Below are positions 1 to 7,980 of a stretch of 48,975 bases of DNA, piece after piece; within the stretch, counting starts at the first letter, position 1, and each line of letters starts with the position of its first letter. This DNA comes from a virus. The notes beneath the pieces are model-generated. The model made no database searches. It was not told the DNA's origin and worked only from the letters and a program-made list of their open reading frames with translations. The DNA lies in IMG/VR virus record IMGVR_UViG_3300005466_000035, positions 1 to 48,975 of that record; one strand, given 5' to 3'. Both the position numbers and the translations under genes were made by a program.

Positions 1-30
1 GGTGCCGCTAAATTCTTCCTCCGGACACTG

Positions 31-57
31 ATCCGGGGTAGCACGATCCGGGGTAGC
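31..57 (+). repeat. 12-nt direct repeat of the tRNA 5' end
   Basis: ATCCGGGGTAGC occurs at 31-42 and again at 46-57, where the second copy forms the start of the tRNA-Asn acceptor stem and D-stem. The two copies are 15 nt apart, so the tRNA 5' end is partly duplicated upstream. Whether it matters for processing is unknown. Confidence 0.8.
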
Positions 58-120
58 TCAATCAGGCAGAGCACGCGACTGTTAATCGCGGGGTTGTGGG
101 TTCGAGTCCCACCCCCGGAG
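47..120 (+). tRNA. tRNA-Asn (anticodon GUU)
   Basis: A full cloverleaf can be folded by eye. The acceptor stem pairs TCCGGGG (47-53) with CCCCGGA (113-119), with discriminator G120. The anticodon stem CGCGA/TCGCG encloses the loop CTGTTAA, giving anticodon GTT at 81-83 (Asn). The T-arm is GTGGG-TTCGAGT-CCCAC. CCA is not encoded. The 3' end is repeated at 48856-48868, so this is the probable integration target. The 3' part is then phage-derived sequence that restores the tRNA. Confidence 0.95.
108..120. other. attL core (13-bp direct repeat)
   Basis: CCCACCCCCGGAG covers the end of the T-arm and the acceptor 3' strand of tRNA-Asn. It is identical to 48856-48868. Sequences on either side of the two copies diverge at once. 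Integration at a tRNA 3' end by a tyrosine recombinase is the standard pattern. Confidence 0.75.
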
Positions 121-303
121 TTCGTCCCCTCCGATGCGAAGTCGGGGGGGATCGCAGGCTGTAGCAGGGCTGGACCGCAATCTAGGCGCTGCGAAACCTG
201 CGAACGGTTCAGGCGACGACGGGCCTATTCCGGCTTCTAAACGGGACGCAAACCGGACGCACGCCCTCTGTAAGGGCGGACGCATACACGCGGGGGCGCG
301 GGC
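121..303. other. Non-coding attL arm with GGACGCA repeats
   Basis: No convincing gene lies between the tRNA and the first early ORF. GGACGCA occurs at 244-250, 255-261 and 278-284, spaced 11 and 23 nt, roughly one and two helical turns. A fourth copy lies in the right arm at 48789-48795. These are candidate arm-type sites for the integrase or excisionase, which is inference from position and spacing. Confidence 0.45.
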
Positions 304-498
304 GTGAGGCTCTTCGTGCTCGCCAAAGATCGCGCCGGGCTGCGGATGGTCGGCGTCCATTTTGATCTTGACGCTGCCGCGGAGGAGGCGGAGCGAGCCA
401 CGGGTTGCGGTTGGGAAGTCACGACCGTTGGAGGCTTCGATCTTCAGGACGTGATGCAGAGCCACCCCGCGTGGTTCCGGATCGAGGAGGACTCGTGA
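304..498 (+). CDS. Small early phage protein, 64 aa, unknown
   Basis: This is the first gene of the early train, with a GTG start and its stop overlapping the next GTG start (GTGA at 495). The protein is acidic and looks like a small alpha/beta fold, with a central Glu/Ala-rich helix (about residues 22-34). No family is recognised. The upstream gap shows no clear promoter. In the lysogen this gene lies just inside attL. On a circular genome it would follow int across attP and be transcribed with it. Confidence 0.6.
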   Translation: MRLFVLAKDRAGLRMVGVHFDLDAAAEEAERATGCGWEVTTVGGFDLQDVMQSHPAWFRIEEDS

Positions 499-674
499 GC
501 GAGCCGGTAATCGATCACTACGGGCGCAGGCTGACGGTCGAGCCGCACACGACTCCGGCAGGTCCGGCGGTCTACCTGGATATCAGCGGGATCGCTGAGT
601 TCTTCCGGCTTACGCCCGACAAAGCGATCGAACTCGGCAAGCAGCTTCAGCGGGTTGGGGAGGAGCAGTCGTGA
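495..674 (+). CDS. Small early phage protein, 59 aa, unknown
   Basis: The GTG start overlaps the upstream stop by 4 nt (GTGA), which argues for this start over a longer in-frame one at 405. The C-terminal half looks like a helical segment, with Phe-Phe at about residue 36 and a Lys/Gln-rich end. No family is recognised. It is translationally coupled with both neighbours. Confidence 0.6.
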   Translation: MSEPVIDHYGRRLTVEPHTTPAGPAVYLDISGIAEFFRLTPDKAIELGKQLQRVGEEQS

Positions 675-814
675 GCGGCAAGCGCGAGATCGACGATCTG
701 CTCAAGCAGGAACGGGCTTGGCTCGATCCGCCGACCAACCTTATGGCGCGGCCCATCGAATCGCCCCCGATGGTCCCGATCAAGGACACGCCGGACGAGG
801 TGGGCGAGGACTGA
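671..814 (+). CDS. Small early phage protein, 47 aa, unknown
   Basis: This short ORF fits exactly between overlapping neighbours: GTGA at 671-674 with the upstream stop, and its TGA shares base 814 with the next ATG. It is charged, with an N-terminal amphipathic helix and a proline-rich second half. It is supported mainly by the tight packing of the train; function unknown. Confidence 0.5.
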   Translation: MSGKREIDDLLKQERAWLDPPTNLMARPIESPPMVPIKDTPDEVGED

Positions 815-1395
815 TGCTCTTTGTCGCCACCCCATGCGGTTGTCAGCGGGAAATCGGGATGACCAAGGCGCGCGAGGCTCAGACCTGCGAGCACGGCAAT
901 TTGCTCCGCTACAGCAAGGCACTCAGCGGCTCAGCGTCTTCCAGGCCGTCCACGGCGTCATCTGCCCGTAGGCCTCGAAAGAAGCTCAGGCGCTCGGAGC
1001 CTAAGCGCGACTGGACCGACGCACGAGCCAAGGTCGACCACGAGGGTTGCTGCCGGATCTGCAAGCGAACTGATCGAAAACTGGAGGCCGCTCACGTCCT
1101 AGGTCGAGAGCACGACGAACCCAAGGTCTCCAAGACCACCGGGGAAATTCTGCAGGAGCTCTACGTCCACCCGGATCGTGTCTTCCCCGCCTGTGGTCCC
1201 TTCCCGGCAGGCTGCCACGGAGACGCCGAGTACCGGCGGATCAACGTCCTCTCGCACCTGACCCTCGAGGAGCAGCTGCAGGCAGTCAAGGACGCCGGCG
1301 GAATCGAGGCGGCGAGGATCAGGCTCGAACCGGTCACCCACCGCGAAGAGGTTGAAGCTTCGTCGGCCCCCGCCATAGAGGGAGCGGCAGCTTGA
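814..1395 (+). CDS. HNH-type nuclease-like protein, 193 aa
   Basis: The C-terminal half has the spacing of a zinc-bound HNH/beta-beta-alpha-metal fold. A CRIC pair at about residues 89-92 is followed by a His in EAAHVLGRE (about 103) and a later Cys...CHGD segment (about 130-143) that would supply the second metal ligands and the catalytic His/Asn side. The N-terminal 60 residues are Ser/Arg-rich and probably disordered. The start ATG overlaps the previous stop. A nuclease beside a DNA methyltransferase gene (1392) could be a restriction-like pair, but small phage HNH proteins are common alone. Function is inferred from motifs only. Confidence 0.65.
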   Translation: MLFVATPCGCQREIGMTKAREAQTCEHGNLLRYSKALSGSASSRPSTASSARRPRKKLRRSEPKRDWTDARAKVDHEGCCRICKRTDRKLEAAHVLGREHDEPKVSKTTGEILQELYVHPDRVFPACGPFPAGCHGDAEYRRINVLSHLTLEEQLQAVKDAGGIEAARIRLEPVTHREEVEASSAPAIEGAAA

Positions 1396-2097
1396 AGCCG
1401 GTACTCCTCGACCTCTTCTGCGGTGCCGGCGGTTGCACCCGCGGCTACCAGGAAGCGGGCTTCTACGTGGTCGGCGTCGATCTTCACGATCAGCCTCGCT
1501 ACTGCGGCGACGAGTTCGCGCAGGGTGACGCGGTGGACTGGCTGCGCCTGTATCTCGAAGACGGCGTTGTCCTTGGCCACGAGCTCGCCGCCATCCACGC
1601 GAGCCCACCCTGCCCGCGCTACTCCACCATCACCCCGAACGCATCTCGCGGAAAGCACCCCGACCTGATCGCAGAGACCCGGGAGCTGCTGAAGGCCACC
1701 GGCCTGCCCTACGTGATCGAGAACGTCGTCGGCGCGCCGCTCCACAACCCGATCCGTCTCTGCGGCTCGAGCTTCAGCCTTCGACGTACGGCGCCACCGC
1801 CTCTTCGAGTGCAGCTTCCCGGTCCTGGCACCTCCCTGCGACCACTCCTGGCAGACGCCCCGCTTCCAGTCCCTCGACAAAAAGATGGCCGATCGGGGCC
1901 AGCTCGCCTCAGTAGTCGGCGTCCACGGCAACTGCAACTACGCGGGCGAGTTCGAGCTGCGCTGCAAGGCGATGGGAATCGACTGGATGACGAACGGCGA
2001 GCTCACTCAGGCAATCCCCCCGGCCTACACCCGCTTCATCGGCGAGCAACTCCTTCAGCACCTCGCTCACCAACCCCAACAGGAGGCAGCCGCCTAG
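1392..2097 (+). pseudogene. Cytosine-C5 DNA methyltransferase, broken by a 1-nt frameshift
   Basis: The first 130 codons show C5-methyltransferase motifs: I (LDLFCGAGG, SAM binding), IV (ASPPCPRYS, catalytic Cys in PC) and VI (YVIENVVGAPL). After SSFSL at about 1781 the frame changes. The expected VRRHRLFE motif VIII and the rest of the protein (ending at 2097) are read one base further on. Removing one base near 1782 joins both parts into one protein of about 234 aa. As it stands, the frame-0 product runs into unrelated residues to 2114. The start is TTG, overlapping the upstream TGA. The cause may be a mutation, a sequencing error or, less likely, recoding. If active, it would methylate cytosine, perhaps to evade host restriction. 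Confidence 0.85.
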
Positions 2098-2406
2098 ATG
2101 CCCGACTCAGTTGACAGAGCAGGAGAGGAACAGAAGCAGGTAGAGGCGGTCTTCCGGTTGGTTGACGGTTCGACCTTCTACGCCGTCCAGAGCCGGTGGA
2201 TTACCGGGTGGATTACCGACGAGGGACCGGAGATGGTCAGGGTCAGAGGCTGGTTCGAGAGCGAATTGCCCGACCCGTGGATCGACCCGCCCGAGCCGAA
2301 GCGGCTGTGTCTCCAGGGCACCGCGATCATCTGGTGGCAGGAAGACGATCAGGTCGGCAACGTCCCCTTCTCACCCAGCAAAGCCGAGGCCCCCGATGCC
2401 TCCTAG
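2098..2406 (+). CDS. Early phage protein, 102 aa, unknown
   Basis: The ATG lies directly after the methyltransferase stop. The protein is acidic and Trp-rich, with several beta-strand-like stretches (about residues 15-40 and 70-80), consistent with a small beta-barrel. No family is recognised. Its stop lies inside a 17-nt repeat (2402-2418) that recurs at 2688-2704 at the next gene junction. Confidence 0.6.
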   Translation: MPDSVDRAGEEQKQVEAVFRLVDGSTFYAVQSRWITGWITDEGPEMVRVRGWFESELPDPWIDPPEPKRLCLQGTAIIWWQEDDQVGNVPFSPSKAEAPDAS

Positions 2407-2692
2407 CTCTAACCCCCAAAAGGGCCGTTTTCGAAAGAAGCCGGTCGAGATCGAAGCGGTGCAGCTGGTGAAGGACAACCCGGGCGAGATTGTCGGCTGG
2501 GTCAACGGCAACGGCGGCGAGGCATTCATGCGAGGTGGTCCCGGCGGCGGCTCTGCTGGCGGCACGGTGATGATCGTGACGCTGGAGGGAACGCACCGGG
2601 CCGACCAGGGCGACTGGGTCATCAAAGGCGTCGCTGGCGAGTTCTATCCCTGCAAGCCCGACATCTTCGAGGCGACCTATGAACCGGCCTAG
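2396..2692 (+). CDS. PGDYG-family phage protein, 98 aa
   Basis: The C-terminal pattern, GDWVIKGV followed by [11 protein letters not shown] and a terminal TYEP, matches the small PGDYG family widespread in phages. Its function is unknown. The N-terminus ([11 protein letters not shown]) is also typical of that family. A Gly-rich loop sits at about residues 48-58. It overlaps both neighbours. The first residues, PPSSNPQ, are repeated at the start of the next gene. Confidence 0.75.
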   Translation: MPPSSNPQKGRFRKKPVEIEAVQLVKDNPGEIVGWVNGNGGEAFMRGGPGGGSAGGTVMIVTLEGTHRADQGDWVIKGVAGEFYPCKPDIFEATYEPA

Positions 2693-2704
2693 CTCTAACC
2701 CCCA
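2402..2704 (+). repeat. 17-nt repeat at two successive gene junctions
   Basis: CCTAGCTCTAACCCCCA occurs at 2402-2418 and 2688-2704. In both places it contains the upstream gene's TAG stop and lies a few codons inside the downstream gene, coding for PSSNPQ. The identical placement suggests copied junctions rather than chance. Confidence 0.8.
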
Positions 2705-2909
2705 GGGTGGTAAGCAGGTGCCTTCGGTGATCAGTCGGGCCGACGAAGTGGATCGCGAGATGCACGAAGTCGAAGCCCGTAACTGGTGCATGGCTGCCGA
2801 CCGTGAAGGCGCGGACGGAAACCTGGAGGAGGCCAAGGCATTCGCTGCTGTCGCCCAGGCGCACGCCTCCGTCGCCTTCACCTATTTCTACGGGCGGTCC
2901 TACTCATGA
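2679..2909 (+). CDS. Small helical early protein, 76 aa
   Basis: The ATG start overlaps the previous gene and the stop overlaps the next ATG (ATGA, 2906). From about residue 20 to 68 it is helical, alternating acidic and Ala-rich segments, with a single Trp-Cys near residue 36. The N-terminal PSSNPQ tag is shared with the preceding gene. No known family; it could be a small helical-bundle protein. Confidence 0.6.
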   Translation: MNRPSSNPQGGKQVPSVISRADEVDREMHEVEARNWCMAADREGADGNLEEAKAFAAVAQAHASVAFTYFYGRSYS

Positions 2910-5566
2910 GCCCCAAAGACTCCAGGGACCTAGTACCGGAGCAGCAGCAGGCGTGGTTCGACGGCTTGCCCGAGGAAGCCCGTAAGGCGGCGGAGCGCGC
3001 CGAGCTGGACAAGAACCTGCCGGTCCTCGCTTCGATCATGCAGGAGGTCGGGGTCGCTGGTCTGTGCGCCTGGGCTGCCTACCTCGACGTAATGGAGAGC
3101 GGCAGCGTTGACCCGTTCGACATGGGCGAGATCGTCGGCGCGGCCGTCCCCACGATCAAGCGCTCGGTCGAAAAAGAATCAGCGGAGCGCCTCAAGGAAG
3201 TAGACCGCCAGCGGGAGGAAGAACGGGCTCGGTACAGGCGCGAGAAGAAGCGGCGGAAGAAGGCCGAGGGGGCGAAGCGCCGTTGGAAGCGCCACCACGG
3301 CCAGCAGGTAAGGCGGGTGCAGCAGCTCGCCGAGTCTCTCGCCAAGGCGGTTGATGACCGGCGGTCCAACTTCAAGCGCTGGCAGGAAGACCTTCGCGTC
3401 CTCACCGCCCTTCAAAACCGGGTCACGAAAGTTCGGGCAGAGGCGAGCCGCCGACTCGAAACCGCAGAGGCCGAGCTTGAAGGCCCGGGCGCCTGCGAAG
3501 CGGACACCTACGTAGCGAAGACCTGCCGCGACCTCTTAGCGATTCTCGATACCCAGCCCTCTTCCAACCCGCCCCAGCAGGACCCCGCCGATGGCTTACC
3601 GCCGGAACTGGTCAAGGCCCTGCGCGATCCGGGCGTCACGATCCAGGCCGACCACGACACGAGGCTCGCCAACGGGCAGACGCTCGCCGAGCACCTGGAG
3701 GAATGGCGGAACGCGCCAAGCAACACCGCCAGCTCTATCTCCCCGCCCCAGCAGGACCGTGAGGACGGGGACGACTTCTGCGAGCGCTGCAACGGGAGCT
3801 TCGGCGAGATCGGTTGCGAGCACTGCAACCCGGCTGCCTACGTGGGGCTCTACAAGCGCGAGCGAGACGTTGAACGCGCCCACGTTGTCGAGCTTATCCG
3901 GGCCGTCGACAAGCACCGCGACACGCTGGACGCAGCCGCTGCCGGTGGTCCTCAACCGCTCGCCCGCGACGACGTGGACAACGCTCTCTACAACACTGCC
4001 CGCACGATCCTCCGCGAGCTGCCGCTTGTCGTTACCCAGCAGCTTTCTACCCAGCCCGAGGCGGACCCCGAGGTACCGGGAATCACCGGACACGAGATAG
4101 AGCCCGTTGCCGATGAGCTGGTGGCGGACCCCGAGGTACCACGGTGCGGTGAGGAGCTGGCGAAGACGATCCATGAGCGGGTATGGGGGCGAGACGCGGA
4201 GCACCCGGTGCATGGCGACTGGGAGCGGATGGCCGACGACTACCGGCAACGGATGGTCAAATCTGTCCGGCTCCTGGGCAGGTTGTTCGCCGAGTCACTG
4301 CAAGCCAAGGCTGCGGTTCAGCGGCAGATCCAAGACGACGAGCTCGAGCGGCGTCGGCCGGGGGCACCGGTCACCACCGCCGAGCATCGGGCCGACGCGA
4401 AGCGCATCGCTTTCGAGGAAGCGGCTCAGATACTCGACTGCCAGCCCACCCCCGAGCTACTGGGGGAGGAGAAAAGCAGCGACGAGGAGAAGGCGGTCGA
4501 TGTCCTGCGGCGCTTTATGTGCTGCAAGGCGGGCGAGCAGTTCGTTGACGAGAAGCTGCTACGGCCGTTCGGGTTCACGCTCGACGCAGGGCCGGTGGTC
4601 CGGGCCAACCGGAATCTCATCGACGCCTTGGAGTGGATCGAAGCCGAGACGGGTGAGCAGCACGTGCGGGACGCCGCCCGCCGCGCAGTCGACGCTGCCG
4701 CCTCCACCCAGCCTGTTTCGGAGTCACCGGGGGACAGCGGGGATCGGCTCGTTGCTGTGCTCCACGCGCTCAACGACTCCGACGTGGTGCTTGACGCCGC
4801 GCTGAAGAGGTTCGAGCAGGTGACCGAGACGGAGGACGTTCGTCGAGGCATCGAGCACGCCCTTGACACCGCCGTCTTCTCCGCCCGCACGATGGTCGAA
4901 ATCGACGGGGCGCCGACCGAGTGGGAGTGGGCCAGGCACACCCTCGAAGAGCACGGCGAGGAAGCGATGCCCGCCGGGACCAAGGATCAGATCGAGAAGC
5001 TCACCGAAGTCTGCCCGGAGTGCGAAGGCGAGGGCGGCGGCAGCGGGATCGACGAACCCACTTGGACTTGCGACCGCTGCGAAGGGCTCGGTCGCGTCAC
5101 GAAGGCCGCCAACCTCACCCAGCCAGTACCAGGGAACAGCGGGGAGGGGCCGGAGTTCACGGTCAACGCGCCGGGCGAGCTTTCGCCAAAGGACCACCAG
5201 GAAGTCGGGGAGCTGGTGAAGCTCGCCCACGCGAAGATGGCACCGGGATCGCTAGCCGCAGGCGTGGCTGCCCTGCGAGATGAACTGCGCGAGCTGGTGG
5301 AGCGCTTCGCACCGGCGCCGCCCCCGAACATGCCGCCGTCGGACCGCGCAGAAGGCGTCCGGGCCGTGCGTCGAGAGATAGCCGATCGCCTAGATGCGCT
5401 ACTCGCCACCGCCTCTACTCAGCCTCCCTCACCACAGGCCGAGGCAAAGTGCAAGCGGTGTCAGGATCGGCGCGTCGTTTATGAGCCGGGGACGCTTCAG
5501 ACGCACCCGCCCAGAGTCGGTTGCAACGTCCCTTGCCCCGACTGCACGGGCGGTGAGGGGCGATGA
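2906..5566 (+). CDS. Large modular coiled-coil/zinc-knuckle protein, 886 aa
   Basis: No single family fits. A highly charged coiled coil covers about residues 80-200. The rest is helical modules separated by low-complexity Thr-Gln-Pro linkers (about residues 214, 375-381, 600, 737 and 837). Three Cys clusters look metal-binding: CERCNGSFGEIGCEHC (about 291-306), a DnaJ-like CPECEGEGGG...CDRCEGLG (about 703-730) and a C-terminal CKRCQ...CPDC (about 849-880). It is far larger than its neighbours and may be a fusion of former small genes. ATGA overlaps occur at both ends. A scaffold or nucleic-acid-binding role is possible but not shown. Confidence 0.6.
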   Translation: MSPKDSRDLVPEQQQAWFDGLPEEARKAAERAELDKNLPVLASIMQEVGVAGLCAWAAYLDVMESGSVDPFDMGEIVGAAVPTIKRSVEKESAERLKEVDRQREEERARYRREKKRRKKAEGAKRRWKRHHGQQVRRVQQLAESLAKAVDDRRSNFKRWQEDLRVLTALQNRVTKVRAEASRRLETAEAELEGPGACEADTYVAKTCRDLLAILDTQPSSNPPQQDPADGLPPELVKALRDPGVTIQADHDTRLANGQTLAEHLEEWRNAPSNTASSISPPQQDREDGDDFCERCNGSFGEIGCEHCNPAAYVGLYKRERDVERAHVVELIRAVDKHRDTLDAAAAGGPQPLARDDVDNALYNTARTILRELPLVVTQQLSTQPEADPEVPGITGHEIEPVADELVADPEVPRCGEELAKTIHERVWGRDAEHPVHGDWERMADDYRQRMVKSVRLLGRLFAESLQAKAAVQRQIQDDELERRRPGAPVTTAEHRADAKRIAFEEAAQILDCQPTPELLGEEKSSDEEKAVDVLRRFMCCKAGEQFVDEKLLRPFGFTLDAGPVVRANRNLIDALEWIEAETGEQHVRDAARRAVDAAASTQPVSESPGDSGDRLVAVLHALNDSDVVLDAALKRFEQVTETEDVRRGIEHALDTAVFSARTMVEIDGAPTEWEWARHTLEEHGEEAMPAGTKDQIEKLTEVCPECEGEGGGSGIDEPTWTCDRCEGLGRVTKAANLTQPVPGNSGEGPEFTVNAPGELSPKDHQEVGELVKLAHAKMAPGSLAAGVAALRDELRELVERFAPAPPPNMPPSDRAEGVRAVRREIADRLDALLATASTQPPSPQAEAKCKRCQDRRVVYEPGTLQTHPPRVGCNVPCPDCTGGEGR

Positions 5567-6105
5567 GCTACGAATGCCCGGTCTGCCATCGCCCTCTGAT
5601 GGGGCCGAACGAAGCTTGCTCCGGCAGCTTCACCGACCAGGATCATCCGACCAACGTCGCGGCCGTCCCCACCGGCAAGCAGCCCCCGGCCGAGCCACAA
5701 GACCGCTGGCCCGACGAGGGACTAAAGCATCCGCCCCCGGAGAATCAAGAAACGGTTCGGCTCAGCCCGGCCGAGCCACAGGGTGACGTGGTGGAGAAGG
5801 CAGTCGGGATTATCGGCGGCCTTGCCTGGGGCCGCGAGTGGCGGCTGCTCGACTCCGCGCCCGAGGTCATCACCCGAGAGCGCGAAGAGAAGGCCCGCGC
5901 CGTCTTCCGCCAACTCACCCCGCTTCTCGCCCTAGAAGTAAAAGAGCGGCTGGAGGGGCTGCCACGGCACGACTGCTTTTTGGATGACGCGGGCGAGATT
6001 GCGGCGTCGATGGAACGAAGCCCTGACGGTCCTTGGCTCGACCGCGATGAAGTCATCGCCGCACTCGACACCCCCGCCCCCTCGGAACCGGAGGAGGGCA
6101 AGTGA
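5563..6105 (+). CDS. Early protein with N-terminal CxxC motif, 180 aa
   Basis: The protein opens with YECPVCHRP, a single CxxC plus a later Cys at about residue 19, a possible zinc knuckle. A Pro/Glu-rich linker (about 35-75) is followed by a helical domain with charged heptads (about 75-175). Start and stop overlap the neighbours by 4 nt, and the start uses the 19-nt repeated junction. Family and function unknown. Confidence 0.6.
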   Translation: MSYECPVCHRPLMGPNEACSGSFTDQDHPTNVAAVPTGKQPPAEPQDRWPDEGLKHPPPENQETVRLSPAEPQGDVVEKAVGIIGGLAWGREWRLLDSAPEVITREREEKARAVFRQLTPLLALEVKERLEGLPRHDCFLDDAGEIAASMERSPDGPWLDRDEVIAALDTPAPSEPEEGK

Positions 6106-6434
6106 CCCGCGAGACGATCACGCTGGAGCTGCGGGAAGCGACCACCGCACAGCTCGAAAAGGCGCTCGCTGAGGCCAAGAAAGGCGAGCAGGCTTGCCGC
6201 GACCAGAAGTCCTTCCCGCAGGCATGGCAGCGACGGCGCGAACTGCTCGAAACCGTCCTCGCCCATCGCCCCACCCCGCAGCCGGTCGTCCCCCTCAGCG
6301 AGGTAAAGGAGGCGCTGCTGGAGGCCGCGGCAGACCGTCAGGACGTGGACCTTATGCGGACGGTCGGCGAGCTGTGCGCTGAGACTTTCCCTGCTGCCCC
6401 GGCCGAGGAGAAAGGAGAGGGACGTGGCTTGTGA
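6102..6434 (+). CDS. Helical early protein, 110 aa
   Basis: The GTG start overlaps the upstream stop. The sequence is almost entirely predicted helix: an amphipathic Glu/Lys/Ala segment at about residues 14-55, a Pro-rich break at about 57-64, then a second helix. No motif or family is recognised. Likely a small accessory or protein-protein interaction factor. Confidence 0.55.
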   Translation: MTRETITLELREATTAQLEKALAEAKKGEQACRDQKSFPQAWQRRRELLETVLAHRPTPQPVVPLSEVKEALLEAAADRQDVDLMRTVGELCAETFPAAPAEEKGEGRGL

Positions 6435-6741
6435 GCCTGCGATTGCTGCTGCGGTGATGGTGAAGCTCGCGCCCGGGGAGGACCAGGGCGACCACAAGCT
6501 GGTCACCATCGAGACCGACGACGGCACTGGCCCCGACCCTCGCTGGGCATGCGAGTTGCTCTGGGATGCGGTCAAGGATGACTGGCCCGGATGGGAGGTC
6601 GCCTACGTCGCGAACCAGGCTGCCGATGACCTCGCCACCGAGCGCCGGTTGTGGCAGATCGGCATGAGCGAGCCCGACCACACGATGCCTGCCCGCATCC
6701 AGAAGTACAACGAGGAAGTCGAGGCCCGCCGTGCCCGCTGA
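6424..6741 (+). CDS. Early protein, 105 aa, unknown
   Basis: The GTG start lies 11 nt inside the previous gene. The N-terminal half looks beta-rich (residues 8-30). The middle is Trp-rich, with WACELLWDAVKDDWPGW at about 41-57, and the C-terminal third is helical and charged. No recognised family. It overlaps the next gene by 11 nt. Confidence 0.55.
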   Translation: MACEPAIAAAVMVKLAPGEDQGDHKLVTIETDDGTGPDPRWACELLWDAVKDDWPGWEVAYVANQAADDLATERRLWQIGMSEPDHTMPARIQKYNEEVEARRAR

Positions 6742-7033
6742 GCAGAGCAACGAGAGGGTGAAGAGCTGGACGCTGTGGATCTGCTCGGCGTGCGGAGGCG
6801 GCGCGGAAGTCGCTGACGATCCAACCGTCTGCAAGACGCTCTGCCGGACCTGTGGCAGCGACCGGGAACCGTACCGAGTCGAGGTCATCCCCGCCAACAG
6901 TGACCAAGTGCTCTCCGTAGAGGAGGCACGGCTGATCGCTGACAACCTCGGCGCCTTCGCGAACTCCTACCGCGACCTGGCACCGATCCGCAAGCGCCTC
7001 TCCGACTTCGCCGAGGAGGCCGGCCGTGGCTGA
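6731..7033 (+). CDS. Zinc-ribbon-like early protein, 100 aa
   Basis: Two Cys pairs, CSAC (about residues 18-21) and CRTC (about 38-41), have the spacing of a small zinc ribbon. A helical C-terminal tail of about 45 residues follows. The GTG start overlaps the upstream gene by 11 nt. It is one of many zinc-knuckle proteins in this train; partner or target unknown. Confidence 0.6.
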   Translation: MPAEQSNERVKSWTLWICSACGGGAEVADDPTVCKTLCRTCGSDREPYRVEVIPANSDQVLSVEEARLIADNLGAFANSYRDLAPIRKRLSDFAEEAGRG

Positions 7034-7367
7034 CGTAGTGGTTCGACTGGAGGCAGGTAACGCGCAGAAGCTCCTCGACCGCTGCCCTGAGGGATCTCTC
7101 GCGAGGCCGGATCAGGTTGAACTCCGGGATAAGCTCCGTGCCGCCCTCGACTCTCCACCTGTAGAGGAGCGGGTGGAGGAACGCGTCACGTCGGATCAGG
7201 GCGTTGTCGTCTACCCGGCCGAAGCGGAGGAAATGGGCTCGGAAGAACTGCGGGAGATCGCCCAGGACTACGCGCAGACGCCGAACGTCACCAACGTCCG
7301 CATCCAAACTCGCGCCGTCGTAACCACCCCTTGGACTGACCTTCCGAGTGAGGAGGGGGAGCGGTGA
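7026..7367 (+). CDS. Early protein, 113 aa, unknown
   Basis: The GTG start is embedded in the end of the previous gene. The sequence is acidic with a helical N-terminal half and a beta-like C-terminal stretch (about residues 86-105). It has no Cys cluster apart from one Cys at about 20. No family recognised; supported by its 4-nt coupling to the next gene. Confidence 0.55.
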   Translation: MADVVVRLEAGNAQKLLDRCPEGSLARPDQVELRDKLRAALDSPPVEERVEERVTSDQGVVVYPAEAEEMGSEELREIAQDYAQTPNVTNVRIQTRAVVTTPWTDLPSEEGER

Positions 7368-7705
7368 GCGACTACGGCAAGCATCTTTCGGAAGTCTGCG
7401 GGCGGCATCGGGAGTTGCCGGCAGACCAGCAGCGCATCCAAGGCCGCGAACGAGATCGTCGAGTCGAAGGCGTCAAGCGTCGGTTGGAAGAGCAGCGGGA
7501 CGAGATCAATCGCCTTGAGGGCCGGTTGACGGGCGCTCGTCGGCGTCGGGCCGCTCTGATCAGAAAGCTAGGCGAGGCGGGCCTTTCCGAGCGCGCCATC
7601 GCTCCACTGGCCGGCGTCTCCAACGTCACCGTCCACAACGTACTTCGTGGCCGAAACGTTCCGCAGGGTCTCTCCACCCCTACCCAGCACGAGGAGACCC
7701 CGTAA
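7364..7705 (+). CDS. HTH DNA-binding protein, 113 aa
   Basis: The N-terminal two thirds form a long Arg/Glu coiled coil (about residues 25-65). A helix-turn-helix follows at about 66-95: helix RKLGEAGLSERAIAPLAG, turn, and recognition helix NVTVHNVLRG, resembling resolvase or homeodomain-like tri-helical domains. The short tail contains Thr-Gln-His. It overlaps both neighbours (GTGA at 7364; stop shares base 7705 with the next ATG). Probably an early transcription regulator; its target is not visible. Confidence 0.65.
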   Translation: MSDYGKHLSEVCGRHRELPADQQRIQGRERDRRVEGVKRRLEEQRDEINRLEGRLTGARRRRAALIRKLGEAGLSERAIAPLAGVSNVTVHNVLRGRNVPQGLSTPTQHEETP

Positions 7706-7980
7706 TGGCTGATGCAACGATGCAGGGTCGGAGCGCAGATGCGGACACCTTCTGGGCGGGAGAGGGCGTCTGGTGGGACTGGGGCGACGGCGTTTGGATG
7801 ATCCGCCCACCCTGCGGCCACCATTTCCTGATTGGCGGCGACTCGTCTGGCCATGAAGTCGATGACAACGGCGACGGCACGATCACGGTCGAGTCGAAGC
7901 CCGGCAACTCGAACTCGATCCTCTGCCCTCGCTGCGGCTGGCACGGCTACATCGACAACGGCGTCTGGAGATCGGCATGA
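7705..7980 (+). CDS. DUF6527-like phage protein, 91 aa
   Basis: The protein has the arrangement of a small phage family annotated DUF6527: an N-terminal Trp-rich strand, PPCGHHFLIG (about residues 35-44), a TITVESKP strand and a terminal CPRCGWHGYIDNGVW. The CGHH plus CPRC residues probably bind zinc. Function of the family is unknown. Start and stop overlap the neighbours. Confidence 0.65.
   Translation: MADATMQGRSADADTFWAGEGVWWDWGDGVWMIRPPCGHHFLIGGDSSGHEVDDNGDGTITVESKPGNSNSILCPRCGWHGYIDNGVWRSA

Noticed and set aside
82-465. Minus-strand ORF of 127 codons over the tRNA
   Set aside because: It is read antisense through the tRNA and ends in WDSNPQPRD, a well-known false peptide from the T-arm of tRNA genes.
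814-2097. HNH plus methyltransferase as a working restriction-modification system
   Set aside because: The HNH protein is a generic small zinc nuclease and the methyltransferase is frameshifted; adjacency alone is not enough.
1392-2114. Intron or intein as cause of the methyltransferase break
   Set aside because: Removing one base joins the two parts; there is no inserted sequence between motif VI and the VRRHRLFE motif.
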